64,000 nucleotides of DNA, taken from assembly GCF_006517625.1 (NCBI RefSeq), contig NZ_VHQI01000005.1:62341-126340 (forward strand), in the 5' to 3' direction. The position numbers and the translations under genes were made by a program. Under the pieces are notes generated by a model that was not told the DNA's origin, made no database searches, and saw only the letters and a program-made list of their open reading frames with translations. Every line of letters starts with the position of its first letter. The first letter of the stretch is position 1. The DNA is from Mixta tenebrionis. Its GTDB lineage: Bacteria > Pseudomonadota > Gammaproteobacteria > Enterobacterales > Enterobacteriaceae. Below, in pieces: positions 22,391-32,009 of this stretch.

Positions 22391-22969
22391 TCAGGGATGC
22401 AGCCAGCCGTTGAGCTGCGCATACTGCAACAGCATAATAGTTTTGCCATCGCGAATTTCACCGCTGTTAATCATCGCCAGCGCCTGCGGAAAAGAGAGTT
22501 CCAGCACCTCAATCGACTCATCCTCCACCCCGCCTCCGGCATTGTCGCGCAGCGATTCATCATATTCGGCGGCAAAGAAATGCAGCAGCTCCGTCACGCC
22601 GCCGGGCGACATATAGGCTTCAAACAGCTTTTCAACCTTGCCGACGGCATAGCCGGTCTCTTCAATCGCCTCTTTGCGAATGCAGTCTTCCGGCGTGTCA
22701 TCATCCAGCAGCCCGGCGCAGGTCTCAATCAGCATGCCGCTCGCATTGCCGTTTACCCAGGTCGCCATACGAAACTGTCGGATCAGCACCACGCTATTCT
22801 TTTCACGGTTATAAAGCAGAATGGTGGCGCCGTTGCCGCGATCGTAGACTTCACGTTTGTGCTGCACCTTTTCACCGCTGCCGGTGGTGAGCTCATAGGT
22901 ATAGTTGCGCAGCACAAACCAGTTTTGCGACAGCAGCTTCTCTTTGAGCAGTTTGATAGGGGCTGACAT
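22391..22969 (-). CDS. nudK: GDP-mannose hydrolase NudK (Nudix)
   Basis: Nudix hydrolase cleaving GDP-mannose to GMP and mannose-1-phosphate. 192 residues. The Nudix box runs from Gly86 to about residue 108 and includes the catalytic core [10 protein letters not shown]. The C-terminal [13 protein letters not shown] and ESIEVLEL stretches match E. coli NudK. CAGGAG precedes the ATG. Position after ypfG is conserved. Confidence 0.93.
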   Translation of the reverse strand: MSAPIKLLKEKLLSQNWFVLRNYTYELTTGSGEKVQHKREVYDRGNGATILLYNREKNSVVLIRQFRMATWVNGNASGMLIETCAGLLDDDTPEDCIRKEAIEETGYAVGKVEKLFEAYMSPGGVTELLHFFAAEYDESLRDNAGGGVEDESIEVLELSFPQALAMINSGEIRDGKTIMLLQYAQLNGWLHP

Positions 22970-23196
22970 AGCGACTCCTGAAATTAAACCGAAGTCAGAG
23001 ATGATAAAACCGCCGCTGCGGGAAAACTATCCGAATTGCATTGCCGTACGGCGGGCTTTCATCCCTGCGCGAAGAAAAACGCGGACGACAAACAGGCAGC
23101 CAGAGTAAAAGCCGGGGAACAAACAGAGCAACAAGACAGCGATTTGACCGCAGCGGAAAGCAGGCAGGTGAAGGAAAGCAGGAGAAAGGGAAAACT

Positions 23197-23221
23197 GCCG
23201 CAGGCCAGCACGGCCTGCGGC
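23197..23221 (-). terminator. Terminator of the narGHJI operon
   Basis: GCCGCAGGCC / GGCCTGCGGC, a perfect ten-base-pair stem with a five-base loop, nine bases beyond the narI stop and followed by AGTTTTCCC on the minus strand. Confidence 0.75.
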
Positions 23222-23229
23222 AAACGCTG

Positions 23230-23907
23230 TCAGTTGCGGTTACGCACCAGCTGATAGCGACGGGTAAGATATTCTACCGGGGCGCTCCAGATATGCACCA
23301 GACGGCAGAACGGGAAGAGCAGGAACAGCGTCATGCCCAACACCATGTGGATCTTATAAACCAGCGCCACGCCTTCCAGGTGCGCTGCCGCGCCGGACTG
23401 GAAGGTGACAATAGCCTGCGCCCAGCCAACCAGCTTCATCATTTCAATGCCGTCCATATGTTGGGCGGAGAAAACGATGGTCAGCAGGCCCAGCGCCGCC
23501 TGAATCACCAGCAGCGTGATAATCATGATATCACCGGCGCTGCTGGTAGCGCGTACGCGCGGGTTGGTCAGACGACGTTTCAGCAGCAGGCCGCCGCCAA
23601 TCAGAGTCAGCGCGCCGCAGATGCCGCCGGCAACCATCGCCAGCTGCTGCTTCACGGCGATCGGCAGGAAGGACTCATACATCCAGTGCGGCGTCAGCAG
23701 CCCGACCAGGTGGCCGAAGAAGATGCCGATAATGCCGATATGGAACAGGTTAGACGCCAGACGCATCCCCTTTTTATCCAGCATCTGGCTGGAGCCGGCT
23801 CGCCAGCTGTACTGCCCATAGTCATAACGCAACCAGCTGCCGACCAGAAATACCGTACCGGCAAGGTAAGGGTAAATATTAAAGAAAAACAGATTCAAGA
23901 AGTGCAT
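23230..23907 (-). CDS. narI: Respiratory nitrate reductase, cytochrome b gamma subunit
   Basis: Membrane diheme cytochrome b that oxidises quinol and passes electrons to NarH. 225 residues with about five membrane helices, starting [20 protein letters not shown], a typical NarI N-terminus. Histidines expected to bind the hemes lie in the second and fifth helices. Two bases separate it from narJ. Last gene of narGHJI. Confidence 0.95.
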   Translation of the reverse strand: MHFLNLFFFNIYPYLAGTVFLVGSWLRYDYGQYSWRAGSSQMLDKKGMRLASNLFHIGIIGIFFGHLVGLLTPHWMYESFLPIAVKQQLAMVAGGICGALTLIGGGLLLKRRLTNPRVRATSSAGDIMIITLLVIQAALGLLTIVFSAQHMDGIEMMKLVGWAQAIVTFQSGAAAHLEGVALVYKIHMVLGMTLFLLFPFCRLVHIWSAPVEYLTRRYQLVRNRN

Positions 23908-23909
23908 GA

Positions 23910-24632
23910 TCAGCGTCCTGTCATTCCCATCGTGGCTTGCGCCACATCCAGATACTGTGGCGCAACGGCTCCGGCAAAGCGGCGCTGGTGCGCTTCCTGT
24001 TGCGCCGAGGCGCAGCCCTGCTCGCCCAGGAAGCGGATCTGTTCCTCTTCCCAGACCGCGTCAAGCGCCTGCGGCGTATCGTCGCGCGCTTCCTGCGCAA
24101 CCTGCGTTTGCAGGGCCTGAGCCGCAACGCCGCTTTCGGAAAGCGCTAACAGCAGATCGAGCAGCTCGGCCCAGCGGCTGTTACGCTGATGCAGGCGCGC
24201 GCTCAGCAGCGCCAGAATCGGAGCGATATCAACCAGACCTTCGCGGGCGGCCTCAGGGCTGCGGCTGCTCAGATATTCCAGATAGAGCGGCAGAAAATCG
24301 GGCAGCTCGCGGCTGTCAAGCTCCAGGCCAGCCGCACGATACTGCTCCAGCAGATCGACCATCGCCTGACCGCGATCGCGCGATTCGCCGTGTACGTGTT
24401 CAAACAGCAGCAGCGAAGTAGCGCGTCCGCGATCGAACAGCTCGCAGTAATCCGCCTGCAGATCGAGCAGCGGGCGCGCGCTGAAGTCGCGCAGCAGCGC
24501 GAGCAAACGCTCGCGCTGCGCCTGCTGGAGTTCGCTGGCTGACGCCAGCGCCTCTTCCAGATCCTGCTGGTGATCGAACAGCGCGCGATCGGGGTAATCC
24601 AGCAGGCGGGCGATAATCCGTAGCGCGATCAT
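23910..24632 (-). CDS. narJ: Nitrate reductase molybdenum cofactor assembly chaperone
   Basis: Cytoplasmic chaperone of the TorD/NarJ family that holds apo-NarGH until the molybdenum cofactor and Fe-S clusters are inserted; not part of the final complex. 240 residues, helix-rich, with the family stretch [17 protein letters not shown]. Its ATG overlaps the narH stop (ATGA). Confidence 0.95.
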   Translation of the reverse strand: MIALRIIARLLDYPDRALFDHQQDLEEALASASELQQAQRERLLALLRDFSARPLLDLQADYCELFDRGRATSLLLFEHVHGESRDRGQAMVDLLEQYRAAGLELDSRELPDFLPLYLEYLSSRSPEAAREGLVDIAPILALLSARLHQRNSRWAELLDLLLALSESGVAAQALQTQVAQEARDDTPQALDAVWEEEQIRFLGEQGCASAQQEAHQRRFAGAVAPQYLDVAQATMGMTGR

Positions 24633-26173
24633 GAGGCATCCTCCTGACGTTCGCTCTGGCGCGTGATGTCAATAGCATCGATACGGCGCGTATTGAACAG
24701 GTTGAATTTACTATCGCTGCCGTGACAGCCGTCGCCGAAGCTAAAGCCGCAGCCTTTGCTTTCCGGGAACGCCTCACGCGCCAGCTCACGATGGCTGGAC
24801 GGAATAACGAAGCGATCTTCGTAGTTGGCGATAGCCAGGTAGCGATACATCTCCTGCGCCTGCGCAGCGGTCAGACCAACCTGCTCCAGCGCGCTGGTAT
24901 CCACCACGCCATCCACGCTTTCCGCGCGTTTGAAGTGGCGCATCGCCAGCATACGCTTCAGCGCCAGCAGCACCGGGGCGGTATCGCCTGCGGTCAGCAG
25001 GTTCGCCAGATACTGTACCGGGATACGCAGGCTTTCCACGTCCGGCAGCACGCCTTTTTGCTCCAGCACGCCCGCGTCAGCGGCGGACTGGATCGGCGAC
25101 AGCGGCGGAACGTACCAAACCATCGGCAGCGTACGGTATTCAGGATGCAGCGGCAGCGCCAGCTTCCAGTCCATCGCCATTTTGTATACCGGCGATTTCT
25201 GCGCCGCGTCGATCACGCTTTGCGGAATGCCGTCTTTCAGCGCCTGCTCGATCACTGCCGGATCGTGCGGATCGAGGAAGATATCCAGCTGGCTCTGGTA
25301 GAGATCTTTCTCATTCTCCGCCGAGGCCGCCTGTTCGATCCGGTCGGCGTCATACAGCAGCACGCCCAGATAACGGATACGGCCCACGCAGGTTTCAGAG
25401 CAGACGGTTGGCTGCCCGGACTCGATACGCGGATAGCAGAAAATACATTTTTCTGATTTGCCGCTCTTCCAGTTGAAGTAGATTTTTTTGTACGGGCAGC
25501 CGGTCAGGCACATACGCCAGCCGCGGCATTTATCCTGATCGATCAGCACGATGCCGTCTTCCGCGCGCTTATAGATCGCGCCGCTCGGACAGGTCGCCAC
25601 GCACGCCGGGTTGAGGCAGTGCTCGCACAGGCGCGGCAGATACATCATGAAGGTGTTTTCGAACTGGCCGTACATCTCCTTCTGGATGTTATCGAAGTTT
25701 TTATCCTTCGAACGTTTCTCAAACTCGCCGCCGAGAATTTCTTCCCAGTTCGGGCCGTTTTCGATTTTTTTCATCCGCTGACCGGTAATCAGCGAGCGCG
25801 GGCGGGCGATCGGCTGATGTTTGCCTTCCGGCGCCTTTTGCAGATTTTGATAATCAAAATCAAAAGGCTCGTAGTAGTCATCCAGCGCCGGCACATCCGG
25901 GTTAGCGAAGATTTTTGACAGCAGGCCGACGCGGCTGCCCATGCGCGGCTGCAGCTGACCGTTGATTTTACGGATCCAGCCGCCCTTCCATTTCTCCTGA
26001 TCTTCCCAGGCATGGGGATAGCCGAGACCCGGCTTGCTTTCTACGTTGTTAAACCAGGCATATTCCATGCCTTCGCGGCTGGTCCAGACGTTTTTACAGG
26101 TGACCGAGCAGGTGTGGCAGCCGATGCACTTGTCGAGGTTTAACACCATGCCGACTTGCGAACGAATTTTCAT
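24629..26173 (-). CDS. narH: Respiratory nitrate reductase, iron-sulfur beta subunit
   Basis: Carries four Fe-S clusters that conduct electrons from NarI to NarG. 514 residues. The first cluster motif begins at Cys16 (CIGCHTCSVTC), and further clusters appear at CEHCLNPACVATCP and CRGWRMCLTGCP. Trp in place of a cysteine in the latter is normal for the 3Fe-4S centre of NarH. The start is the ATG at 26173, which overlaps the narG stop (ATGA); an upstream in-frame extension would be inside narG and is not used. Confidence 0.96.
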   Translation of the reverse strand: MKIRSQVGMVLNLDKCIGCHTCSVTCKNVWTSREGMEYAWFNNVESKPGLGYPHAWEDQEKWKGGWIRKINGQLQPRMGSRVGLLSKIFANPDVPALDDYYEPFDFDYQNLQKAPEGKHQPIARPRSLITGQRMKKIENGPNWEEILGGEFEKRSKDKNFDNIQKEMYGQFENTFMMYLPRLCEHCLNPACVATCPSGAIYKRAEDGIVLIDQDKCRGWRMCLTGCPYKKIYFNWKSGKSEKCIFCYPRIESGQPTVCSETCVGRIRYLGVLLYDADRIEQAASAENEKDLYQSQLDIFLDPHDPAVIEQALKDGIPQSVIDAAQKSPVYKMAMDWKLALPLHPEYRTLPMVWYVPPLSPIQSAADAGVLEQKGVLPDVESLRIPVQYLANLLTAGDTAPVLLALKRMLAMRHFKRAESVDGVVDTSALEQVGLTAAQAQEMYRYLAIANYEDRFVIPSSHRELAREAFPESKGCGFSFGDGCHGSDSKFNLFNTRRIDAIDITRQSERQEDAS

Positions 26174-29100
26174 TGCTGAGCCTCCTGACGGGTACCCTGG
26201 CACTCATCGTTGCCTTCACCATCCAACCAATTGACATTGTTCATTTTTCTGACCACTACAAACTCATCACGATTCGAACCTACGGTGCCGTAATAGTTAA
26301 AGCCGTAGGAGAGCTGCGCGTAACCGCCGATCATATGGGTCGGTTTCGGATAAACGCGCGTCACTGAGTTATGGATACCGCCGCGCTGGCCGGTGATTTC
26401 CGCGCCGGGAATGTTCACGATACGTTCCTGGGCGTGGTACATCATGGTCATTCCCGCCGGTACGCGCTGGCTGACTACGGCACGCGCCGTCAGGGAGCCG
26501 TTGGCGTTAAAGGCTTCGATCCAGTCGTTATCTTCAATGCCCAGCTCTTTCGCATCGTCTTCGCTCATCCAGACGATCGGCCCGCCGCGCGACAGCGTCA
26601 GCATCAGCAGGTTGTCGCTGTAGGTGGAGTGGATCCCCCACTTCTGGTGCGGCGTGATGAAGTTCAGCGCTTTCTCCGGGTTGCCGTTCGGCTTCTTATT
26701 CAGCAGCGGCTGCACGGCGCGCGTATCCACCGGCGGACGGTAAACCAGCAGGCTCTCGCCAAAGGCGCGCATCCACTCGTGATCCTGATAGAGCTGTTGA
26801 CGGCCGCTTAAGGTACGGAACGGAATCAGCTCATGGATGTTGGTGTAGCAGGCGTTATAGGAGACATGCTCATCTTCCAGACCAGACCAGGTCGGGCTGG
26901 AGATAATCTTACGCGGCTGCGCCTGAATATCGCGGAAGCGGATTTTTTCCTCTTCTTTATTCAGCGCCAGATGCGTATGGTCGCGTCCGGTAATTTTGCT
27001 CAGCGCGCCCCAGGCTTTTACCGCCACATGGCCGTTGGTTTCCGGCGCCAGGGTAAGAATGACCTCAGCCGCATCGATCGCGCTGTCAATGTTCGGACGC
27101 CCGGCAGCCGGACCATCCTGTTTGACGTAGTTAAGTTTTTTCAGCAGCTCGATTTCGCTGTCGGTATTCCAGCTGATGCCTTTACCGCCGTTGCCGAGCG
27201 TATTCATCAGCGGACCTACGGAGGTGAAGCGATCCCAGGTAGCCGGATAGTCACGCTCAACGGTGATGATATGCGGCGCCGTTTTGCCCGGAATCAGATC
27301 GCATTCGCCTTTTTTCCACTGTTTCACGCCGAACGGCTGCGCCAGCTCAGCGGCGGAGTCGTGCTGTATCGGCAGCGTAACCACGTCGGTTTCTTTGCCC
27401 AGGTGACCCTGGCACACTTCAGAGAAGCGTTTCGCGATGCCTTTATAGATCTCCCAGTCGCTTTTCGCTTCCCAGGCAGGATCGACAGCGGCGGAAAGCG
27501 GATGAATAAACGGATGCATATCCGAAGTATTCATGTCGTCTTTTTCATACCAGGTCGCCGTCGGCAGTACGATATCGGAGTAGAGGCAGGTACTGGACAT
27601 ACGGAAGTCAAGGGTGACCACCAGATCCAGTTTGCCGACGCCGGCATTATCCTGCCATTCCACTTCCTGCGGCTTCACGCTACCCTGCTCGCCCAGGTCT
27701 TTGCCCTGAATGCCGTTTTCGGTGCCCAGCAGGTACTTGAGCATATACTCATGCCCTTTACCGGAGGAGCCCAGCAGGTTAGAACGCCAGACAAACAGGT
27801 TGCGCGGGAAGTTCTGCGGATTATCCGGCTGTTCAGCGGCAAAGCGCAGCGCGCCGCTTTTCAGATTCTCCACGGTGTAGTCGAGCGGCGTCTGACCGGC
27901 AGCCTGCGCCTTCGCGGCGATATGCAGCGGGTTCATTGACAGCTGCGGCGCGGACGGCAGCCAGCCCATACGCTCAGCGCGCACGTTGAAATCGATCAGG
28001 CTGCCCTGGAAGCGCGATTTATCCGCCAGCGGCGATAACAGCGTCTCGGTTTCTACCGTCTCATGGCGCCACTGGCTGGAGTGGTTATAGAAGAAAGAGG
28101 TGCCGTTCATATGACGCGGCGGACGCTGCCAGTCGAGACCGAACGCCAGCGGCGTCCAGCCGGTCTGCGGACGCAGTTTTTCCTGACCGACATAGTGAGC
28201 CCAGCCGCCGCCGCTCTGGCCGACGCAGCCGCAGAACACCAGCATGTTGATCAGGCCGCGGTAGTTCATATCCATATGGAACCAGTGGTTCATACCGGCG
28301 CCCACGATGATCATTGAACGACCGTGGGTTTTCTCTGCGTTTTCCGCAAACTCGCGCGCGATGCGGATAATCTGCTGACGGGATACGCCAGTAATCTTCT
28401 CTGCCCATGCCGGGCTGTAAGCTTTGATTTCGTCGTAGCTGGCGGCGCAGTTGGCATCGCCCAGACCGCGATCGAGACCATAGTTAGCCAGCGTCAGATC
28501 GTAAACGCTGGTAACCAGCGCTTCGCTGCCGTCGGCCAGCTGCAGGCGCTTAACCGGCAGCTTGTGCAGCAGGATTTCATCCAGCGTCACGCTCTTGAAG
28601 TGTTCGCTTTCGATACCGCCGAAGTACGGGAAGCCCACTTCGGCAATCTCGTCATGGTTGCCCAGCAGGCTCAGCTGCAGTTCGACGTCGCGCTTGTCCT
28701 GGCCCGCACGCGCTTCAAGGTTCCATTTACCCTCTTCGCCCCAGCGATAGCCGATGGAGCCCAGCGGAGCGACCAGTTCGCCGCTCAGGCCGTCGATAGC
28801 GATGGTTTTCCATTCCGGATTATTTTCTTCGCCGAGGTTATTCACCAAATCGCTGGCGCGCAGCATACGTCCGGCAGCGTAGTAGCCGCCTTCGCGCGGT
28901 TCCAGCATCACCAGCATCGGCATATCGGTATAGCGGCGTACGTAGTCGCGGAAATAGCTCACCTCGCGATCGAGATGGAACTCTTTCAGCATAACGTGGC
29001 CCATCGCCAGCGCCATGGCGCTGTCGGTGCCCTGCTTCGGATTCAGCCACAGGTCGCACAGCTTGGCGACTTCGGCATAGTCCGGCGTTACCGCTACGGT

Positions 29101-29931
29101 TTTGGTCCCTTTGTAGCGAACTTCGGTAAAGAAGTGCGCGTCCGGGGTACGCGTCTGCGGCACGTTAGAGCCCCATGCGATAATATAAGAGGAGTTATAC
29201 CAGTCGGCAGATTCAGGGACGTCGGTCTGCTCGCCCCAGGTTTGCGGAGATGCCGGCGGCAGGTCGCAATACCAGTCATAGAAGCTTAAGCAGGTGCCGC
29301 CGATCAGCGAGAGATAGCGCGCGCCTGACGCATAGGAAACCATTGACATCGCCGGGATCGGCGAAAAGCCGATAATGCGGTCCGGCCCGAAAGTTTTCGC
29401 CGTATAGACGTTGGCCGCCGCGATGATTTCATTAACTTCCTGCCAGCTGGAGCGCACGAATCCGCCGCGTCCACGGGCCACTTTATAACTTTTCGCTTTT
29501 TCCGCGTCGTTAACGATCGAGCCCCAGGCGTCTACCGGATCGCTGTGCTGCGCTTTAGCCTCACGCCACAGTTTTACCAGGCGTTTGCGCATCAGTGGAT
29601 ATTTCAGACGATTGGCGCTATATAAATACCAGGAGTAGCTGGCGCCGCGCGGGCAGCCGCGTGGCTCATGGTTAGGCAGATCGGGGCGGGTACGCGGATA
29701 ATCGGTCTGCTGGGTTTCCCAGGTGACGAGACCATTTTTTACGTAGATTTTCCAGCTACATGAACCGGTACAGTTGACGCCGTGCGTGGAGCGCACGATT
29801 TTGTCATGCTGCCAGCGGCTGCGGTAACCATCTTCCCAGTCTCGGTTAGTATTAAGTGTCTGGCCATGCTGACCAGCAAAAGGTTCTGCTAACTGTTTAA
29901 AGTAGCGAAACCGATCCAGAAATTTGCTCAT
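26170..29931 (-). CDS. narG: Respiratory nitrate reductase, molybdenum-binding alpha subunit
   Basis: Catalytic subunit reducing nitrate to nitrite on the cytoplasmic side of the inner membrane. 1253 residues, the usual NarG length. The FS0 cluster ligands are His50, Cys54, Cys58 and about Cys93, a His-Cys3 arrangement specific to NarG. Bis-MGD binding domains follow. Ordered narG-narH-narJ-narI with overlaps. A near-perfect FNR box lies about 100 bp upstream. Confidence 0.97.
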   Translation of the reverse strand: MSKFLDRFRYFKQLAEPFAGQHGQTLNTNRDWEDGYRSRWQHDKIVRSTHGVNCTGSCSWKIYVKNGLVTWETQQTDYPRTRPDLPNHEPRGCPRGASYSWYLYSANRLKYPLMRKRLVKLWREAKAQHSDPVDAWGSIVNDAEKAKSYKVARGRGGFVRSSWQEVNEIIAAANVYTAKTFGPDRIIGFSPIPAMSMVSYASGARYLSLIGGTCLSFYDWYCDLPPASPQTWGEQTDVPESADWYNSSYIIAWGSNVPQTRTPDAHFFTEVRYKGTKTVAVTPDYAEVAKLCDLWLNPKQGTDSAMALAMGHVMLKEFHLDREVSYFRDYVRRYTDMPMLVMLEPREGGYYAAGRMLRASDLVNNLGEENNPEWKTIAIDGLSGELVAPLGSIGYRWGEEGKWNLEARAGQDKRDVELQLSLLGNHDEIAEVGFPYFGGIESEHFKSVTLDEILLHKLPVKRLQLADGSEALVTSVYDLTLANYGLDRGLGDANCAASYDEIKAYSPAWAEKITGVSRQQIIRIAREFAENAEKTHGRSMIIVGAGMNHWFHMDMNYRGLINMLVFCGCVGQSGGGWAHYVGQEKLRPQTGWTPLAFGLDWQRPPRHMNGTSFFYNHSSQWRHETVETETLLSPLADKSRFQGSLIDFNVRAERMGWLPSAPQLSMNPLHIAAKAQAAGQTPLDYTVENLKSGALRFAAEQPDNPQNFPRNLFVWRSNLLGSSGKGHEYMLKYLLGTENGIQGKDLGEQGSVKPQEVEWQDNAGVGKLDLVVTLDFRMSSTCLYSDIVLPTATWYEKDDMNTSDMHPFIHPLSAAVDPAWEAKSDWEIYKGIAKRFSEVCQGHLGKETDVVTLPIQHDSAAELAQPFGVKQWKKGECDLIPGKTAPHIITVERDYPATWDRFTSVGPLMNTLGNGGKGISWNTDSEIELLKKLNYVKQDGPAAGRPNIDSAIDAAEVILTLAPETNGHVAVKAWGALSKITGRDHTHLALNKEEEKIRFRDIQAQPRKIISSPTWSGLEDEHVSYNACYTNIHELIPFRTLSGRQQLYQDHEWMRAFGESLLVYRPPVDTRAVQPLLNKKPNGNPEKALNFITPHQKWGIHSTYSDNLLMLTLSRGGPIVWMSEDDAKELGIEDNDWIEAFNANGSLTARAVVSQRVPAGMTMMYHAQERIVNIPGAEITGQRGGIHNSVTRVYPKPTHMIGGYAQLSYGFNYYGTVGSNRDEFVVVRKMNNVNWLDGEGNDECQGTRQEAQQ

Positions 29932-30000
29932 CTGGAATTCTCCTGAAGGCTCGGTGTTGTTTTTGAATGGCTAAACGACATTGCTTATGATGTGGGCAAC

Positions 30001-30042
30001 AGCCTACTTAGCTGACGAGGCTGGCCGCTTGATTGCGATCAA
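30001..30042 (-). promoter_or_regulatory. narG promoter with FNR box
   Basis: TTGATTGCGATCAA at 30029-30042 matches the FNR consensus TTGAT-N4-ATCAA without mismatch. TAGGCT (30001-30006, minus strand) lies at the spacing expected for a class II promoter with FNR centred near -41.5, giving a leader of about 60 bases to the narG ATG. NarL sites further upstream are expected from E. coli, but I can point only to one heptamer, TACTCCT on the minus strand at 30186-30192. Confidence 0.8.
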
Positions 30043-30140
30043 GTCAGCACGGTTACCGTACAACCCTCTCGCGCCGGGCTACCACTTAAGTAGCATGCAT
30101 TGCTACTGCGTAACCATTTGAAAAAACTGGTGAAACCTCC

Positions 30141-30185
30141 AAAAAGCCGCACAAGCTTCTGCTCTGAAAACAGCACCGGCTTTTT
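30141..30185 (-). terminator. Second hairpin downstream of narK
   Basis: AAAAAGCCG and CGGCTTTTT pair perfectly across a 27-base loop that itself has partial pairing. It is symmetric and could terminate on either strand, giving narK a tandem terminator. Confidence 0.5.
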
Positions 30186-30223
30186 AGGAGTAGCCACACC
30201 AAAAATGGTGATTAATAAAAAAA

Positions 30224-30251
30224 CCGGCTTCGTCCCGAAGGAGGAAGCCGG
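30224..30251 (-). terminator. Intrinsic terminator of narK
   Basis: CCGGCTTC / GAAGCCGG, an eight-base-pair stem, followed on the minus strand by a run of seven T, directly after the narK stop. Confidence 0.85.
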
Positions 30252-30260
30252 CTTTGGCGT

Positions 30261-31655
30261 TTAACGCGCCGCTTTACGCCCGTAAACCAGCCAGGTGATC
30301 AATACGCATATGATGTAGAACACCAGGAAGATTTTCATCGCGCCGGCCGGCGAGCCGGTCATCGCCAGCGAAATGCCGAAGGTCTGCGGAATAAAGAAGC
30401 CGCCCGCCGCGCCAATCGCGGAGATAAAGCCGAGCGCCGCCGCCGTATCGGTCACCGCTTCCTGCTGCGCTTCTTTATCGCTGCCGCCGCGTGCTTTAAC
30501 GCGATCCCAGGTAATCTTGCGGAAAATCACCGCAATCATCTGATAGGTTGAGCCGCTGCCCAGGCCGGCGGTTAAAAACAGCACCATAAAGATACCGAAG
30601 AACAGCGCGAAAGAGCCCGACTGACCGGCTTCCGGCAGCGCCAGGAACAGCAGCGCGGTAAATATCGCCATGGCGATAAAGTTGATCAGCGTAACGCGCA
30701 CGCCGCCGAAGCGATCGGAGATCACGCCGCCGGCGGAACGCGCCAGCGCGCCCAGCAGCGGACCAAAAAAGGCGTACTTCATGATCACTACGTCCGGGAA
30801 CTGCGTTTTGGAGAGCATGGCGAAGCCGGCGGAGAAACCGATAAAAGAGCCGAAGGTGGCAAGGTAAAGCAGGCTCAGACCCCAAAGATGGGCGCGTTTC
30901 AGTACCGGCAGCTGCTGGCGCAGAGAAGCTTTCGACGCGGCCAGATCGTTCATGCCGAACCAGGCGGCAACGGTAGCGATCAACAGCAGCGGCACCCAAA
31001 TCCAGGCGGCATTTTCCAGCCACATCTGGCTGCCGTCGGTGGTTACCTGCCCATGGCCGCCGAAGAAACCGAAAATAGCGAAGGAGATCGCTACCGGCGC
31101 CAGCAGCTGCATCACGCTCACGCCCAGGTTGCCCAGGCCGCCGTTGATGCCCAGCGCGCCGCCCTGCTGCGCTTTCGGGAAGAAGAAGCTGATATTGCCC
31201 ATGCTTGACGCAAAGTTAGCGCCGGCGAAGCCGCACAGCAGCGAGATCAGCACAAACACGAAGAACGGCGTTTCCGGATTCTGCACGGCAAAGCCAAGCC
31301 ACAGACAGGGCAGCAGCAGGAAACCTGTGCTGAATGCGGTCCAGCGACGGCCGCCGACGATGGGAATGACAAACGAATAAGGGACGCGCAAAATAGCGCC
31401 GGAGACGGAAGGCAGCGCCGTCAGCAGAAAGAGCTGATCGGTGGTAAAGTTGAAACCAACCTTATTGAGGTTGACCGCAACGGTGCTGAACAGCATCCAG
31501 ACGCAGAATGCCAGCAGCAGACAAAATACGGAAATCCATAAGTTACGGTTAGCAATACGCTTACCGCTTTGCTGCCAGAACTGTGCATCTTCTGGCCGCC
31601 AATCTTGTATTACGCCGCCTGACGTTTTTTCTGTTGGCGTGGCTAAATTTGACAT
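30261..31655 (-). CDS. narK: Nitrate/nitrite antiporter NarK
   Basis: Major-facilitator protein that exchanges nitrate for nitrite across the inner membrane to feed NarG. 464 residues, about twelve helices, with two Gly-rich nitrate signature motifs (GINGGLGNLGVS and FISAIGAAGGFF) and the substrate arginines in RVPYSF and in ARSAGG. The start at 31655 gives MSNLATPTEK, with GGGGT upstream; an earlier in-frame codon adds eleven residues without support. An FNR box lies upstream. Confidence 0.95.
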   Translation of the reverse strand: MSNLATPTEKTSGGVIQDWRPEDAQFWQQSGKRIANRNLWISVFCLLLAFCVWMLFSTVAVNLNKVGFNFTTDQLFLLTALPSVSGAILRVPYSFVIPIVGGRRWTAFSTGFLLLPCLWLGFAVQNPETPFFVFVLISLLCGFAGANFASSMGNISFFFPKAQQGGALGINGGLGNLGVSVMQLLAPVAISFAIFGFFGGHGQVTTDGSQMWLENAAWIWVPLLLIATVAAWFGMNDLAASKASLRQQLPVLKRAHLWGLSLLYLATFGSFIGFSAGFAMLSKTQFPDVVIMKYAFFGPLLGALARSAGGVISDRFGGVRVTLINFIAMAIFTALLFLALPEAGQSGSFALFFGIFMVLFLTAGLGSGSTYQMIAVIFRKITWDRVKARGGSDKEAQQEAVTDTAAALGFISAIGAAGGFFIPQTFGISLAMTGSPAGAMKIFLVFYIICVLITWLVYGRKAAR

Positions 31656-32009
31656 AATAACCCCGGTAAAGGAATGGAAATTGAGCACATCCTGCCGGGT
31701 CGCTTAGGGGCCAGAGTTGACTTAAATCAACGTGGTCACAGTTAATTTCAGGCCGCAATTGTACCTGGTACTCTAAATGAGTAGTGTTTTTCGCCAACTC
31801 AATATGAGGAAAAACAGCGTATTAAAATGATACACTCACCGCTTCGGGGCGTTAATTTTTACCATGAATTCATTCGAGCTACCCCTTTTGAGGTATAAAT
31901 AGCATAACAAGCATAATGAAAAACAGCGGACAACCCTTTTCTCCCGCTGAGGAGACGGTTTTCGTCGCGCGTATCCCTGTTGCCAACACCCTGTTTAACC
32001 GGAGCCAGA
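31656..32009. other. narK-narL divergent regulatory region; no narX
   Basis: 354 bp holding the narK FNR box and a NarL-type inverted repeat. No open frame for a sensor kinase is present, although in E. coli narX starts in this position. The narL promoter must lie between about 31790 and 32000. Confidence 0.6.
31689..31783 (-). promoter_or_regulatory. narK promoter: FNR box and NarL-like repeat
   Basis: TTGACTTAAATCAA at 31717-31730 differs from the FNR consensus at one position. A -10-like CAGGAT (31689-31694, minus strand) is correctly spaced. TACTC-TAAAT-GAGTA at 31769-31783 is an inverted repeat whose minus-strand half TACTCAT fits the NarL heptamer TACYYMT. This fits anaerobic, nitrate-activated narK transcription. 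Confidence 0.7.

Larger units (their letters stand above)
29932..30260. other. narK-narG intergenic region: narK terminators and narG promoter
   Basis: 329 bp with no gene. From the narK side it holds a strong terminator (30224-30251) and a second long hairpin with A/T arms (30141-30185). Next come AT-containing palindromes near 30080-30110, then the FNR box (30029-30042) and presumed -10 (30001-30006) of narG. Confidence 0.7.
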
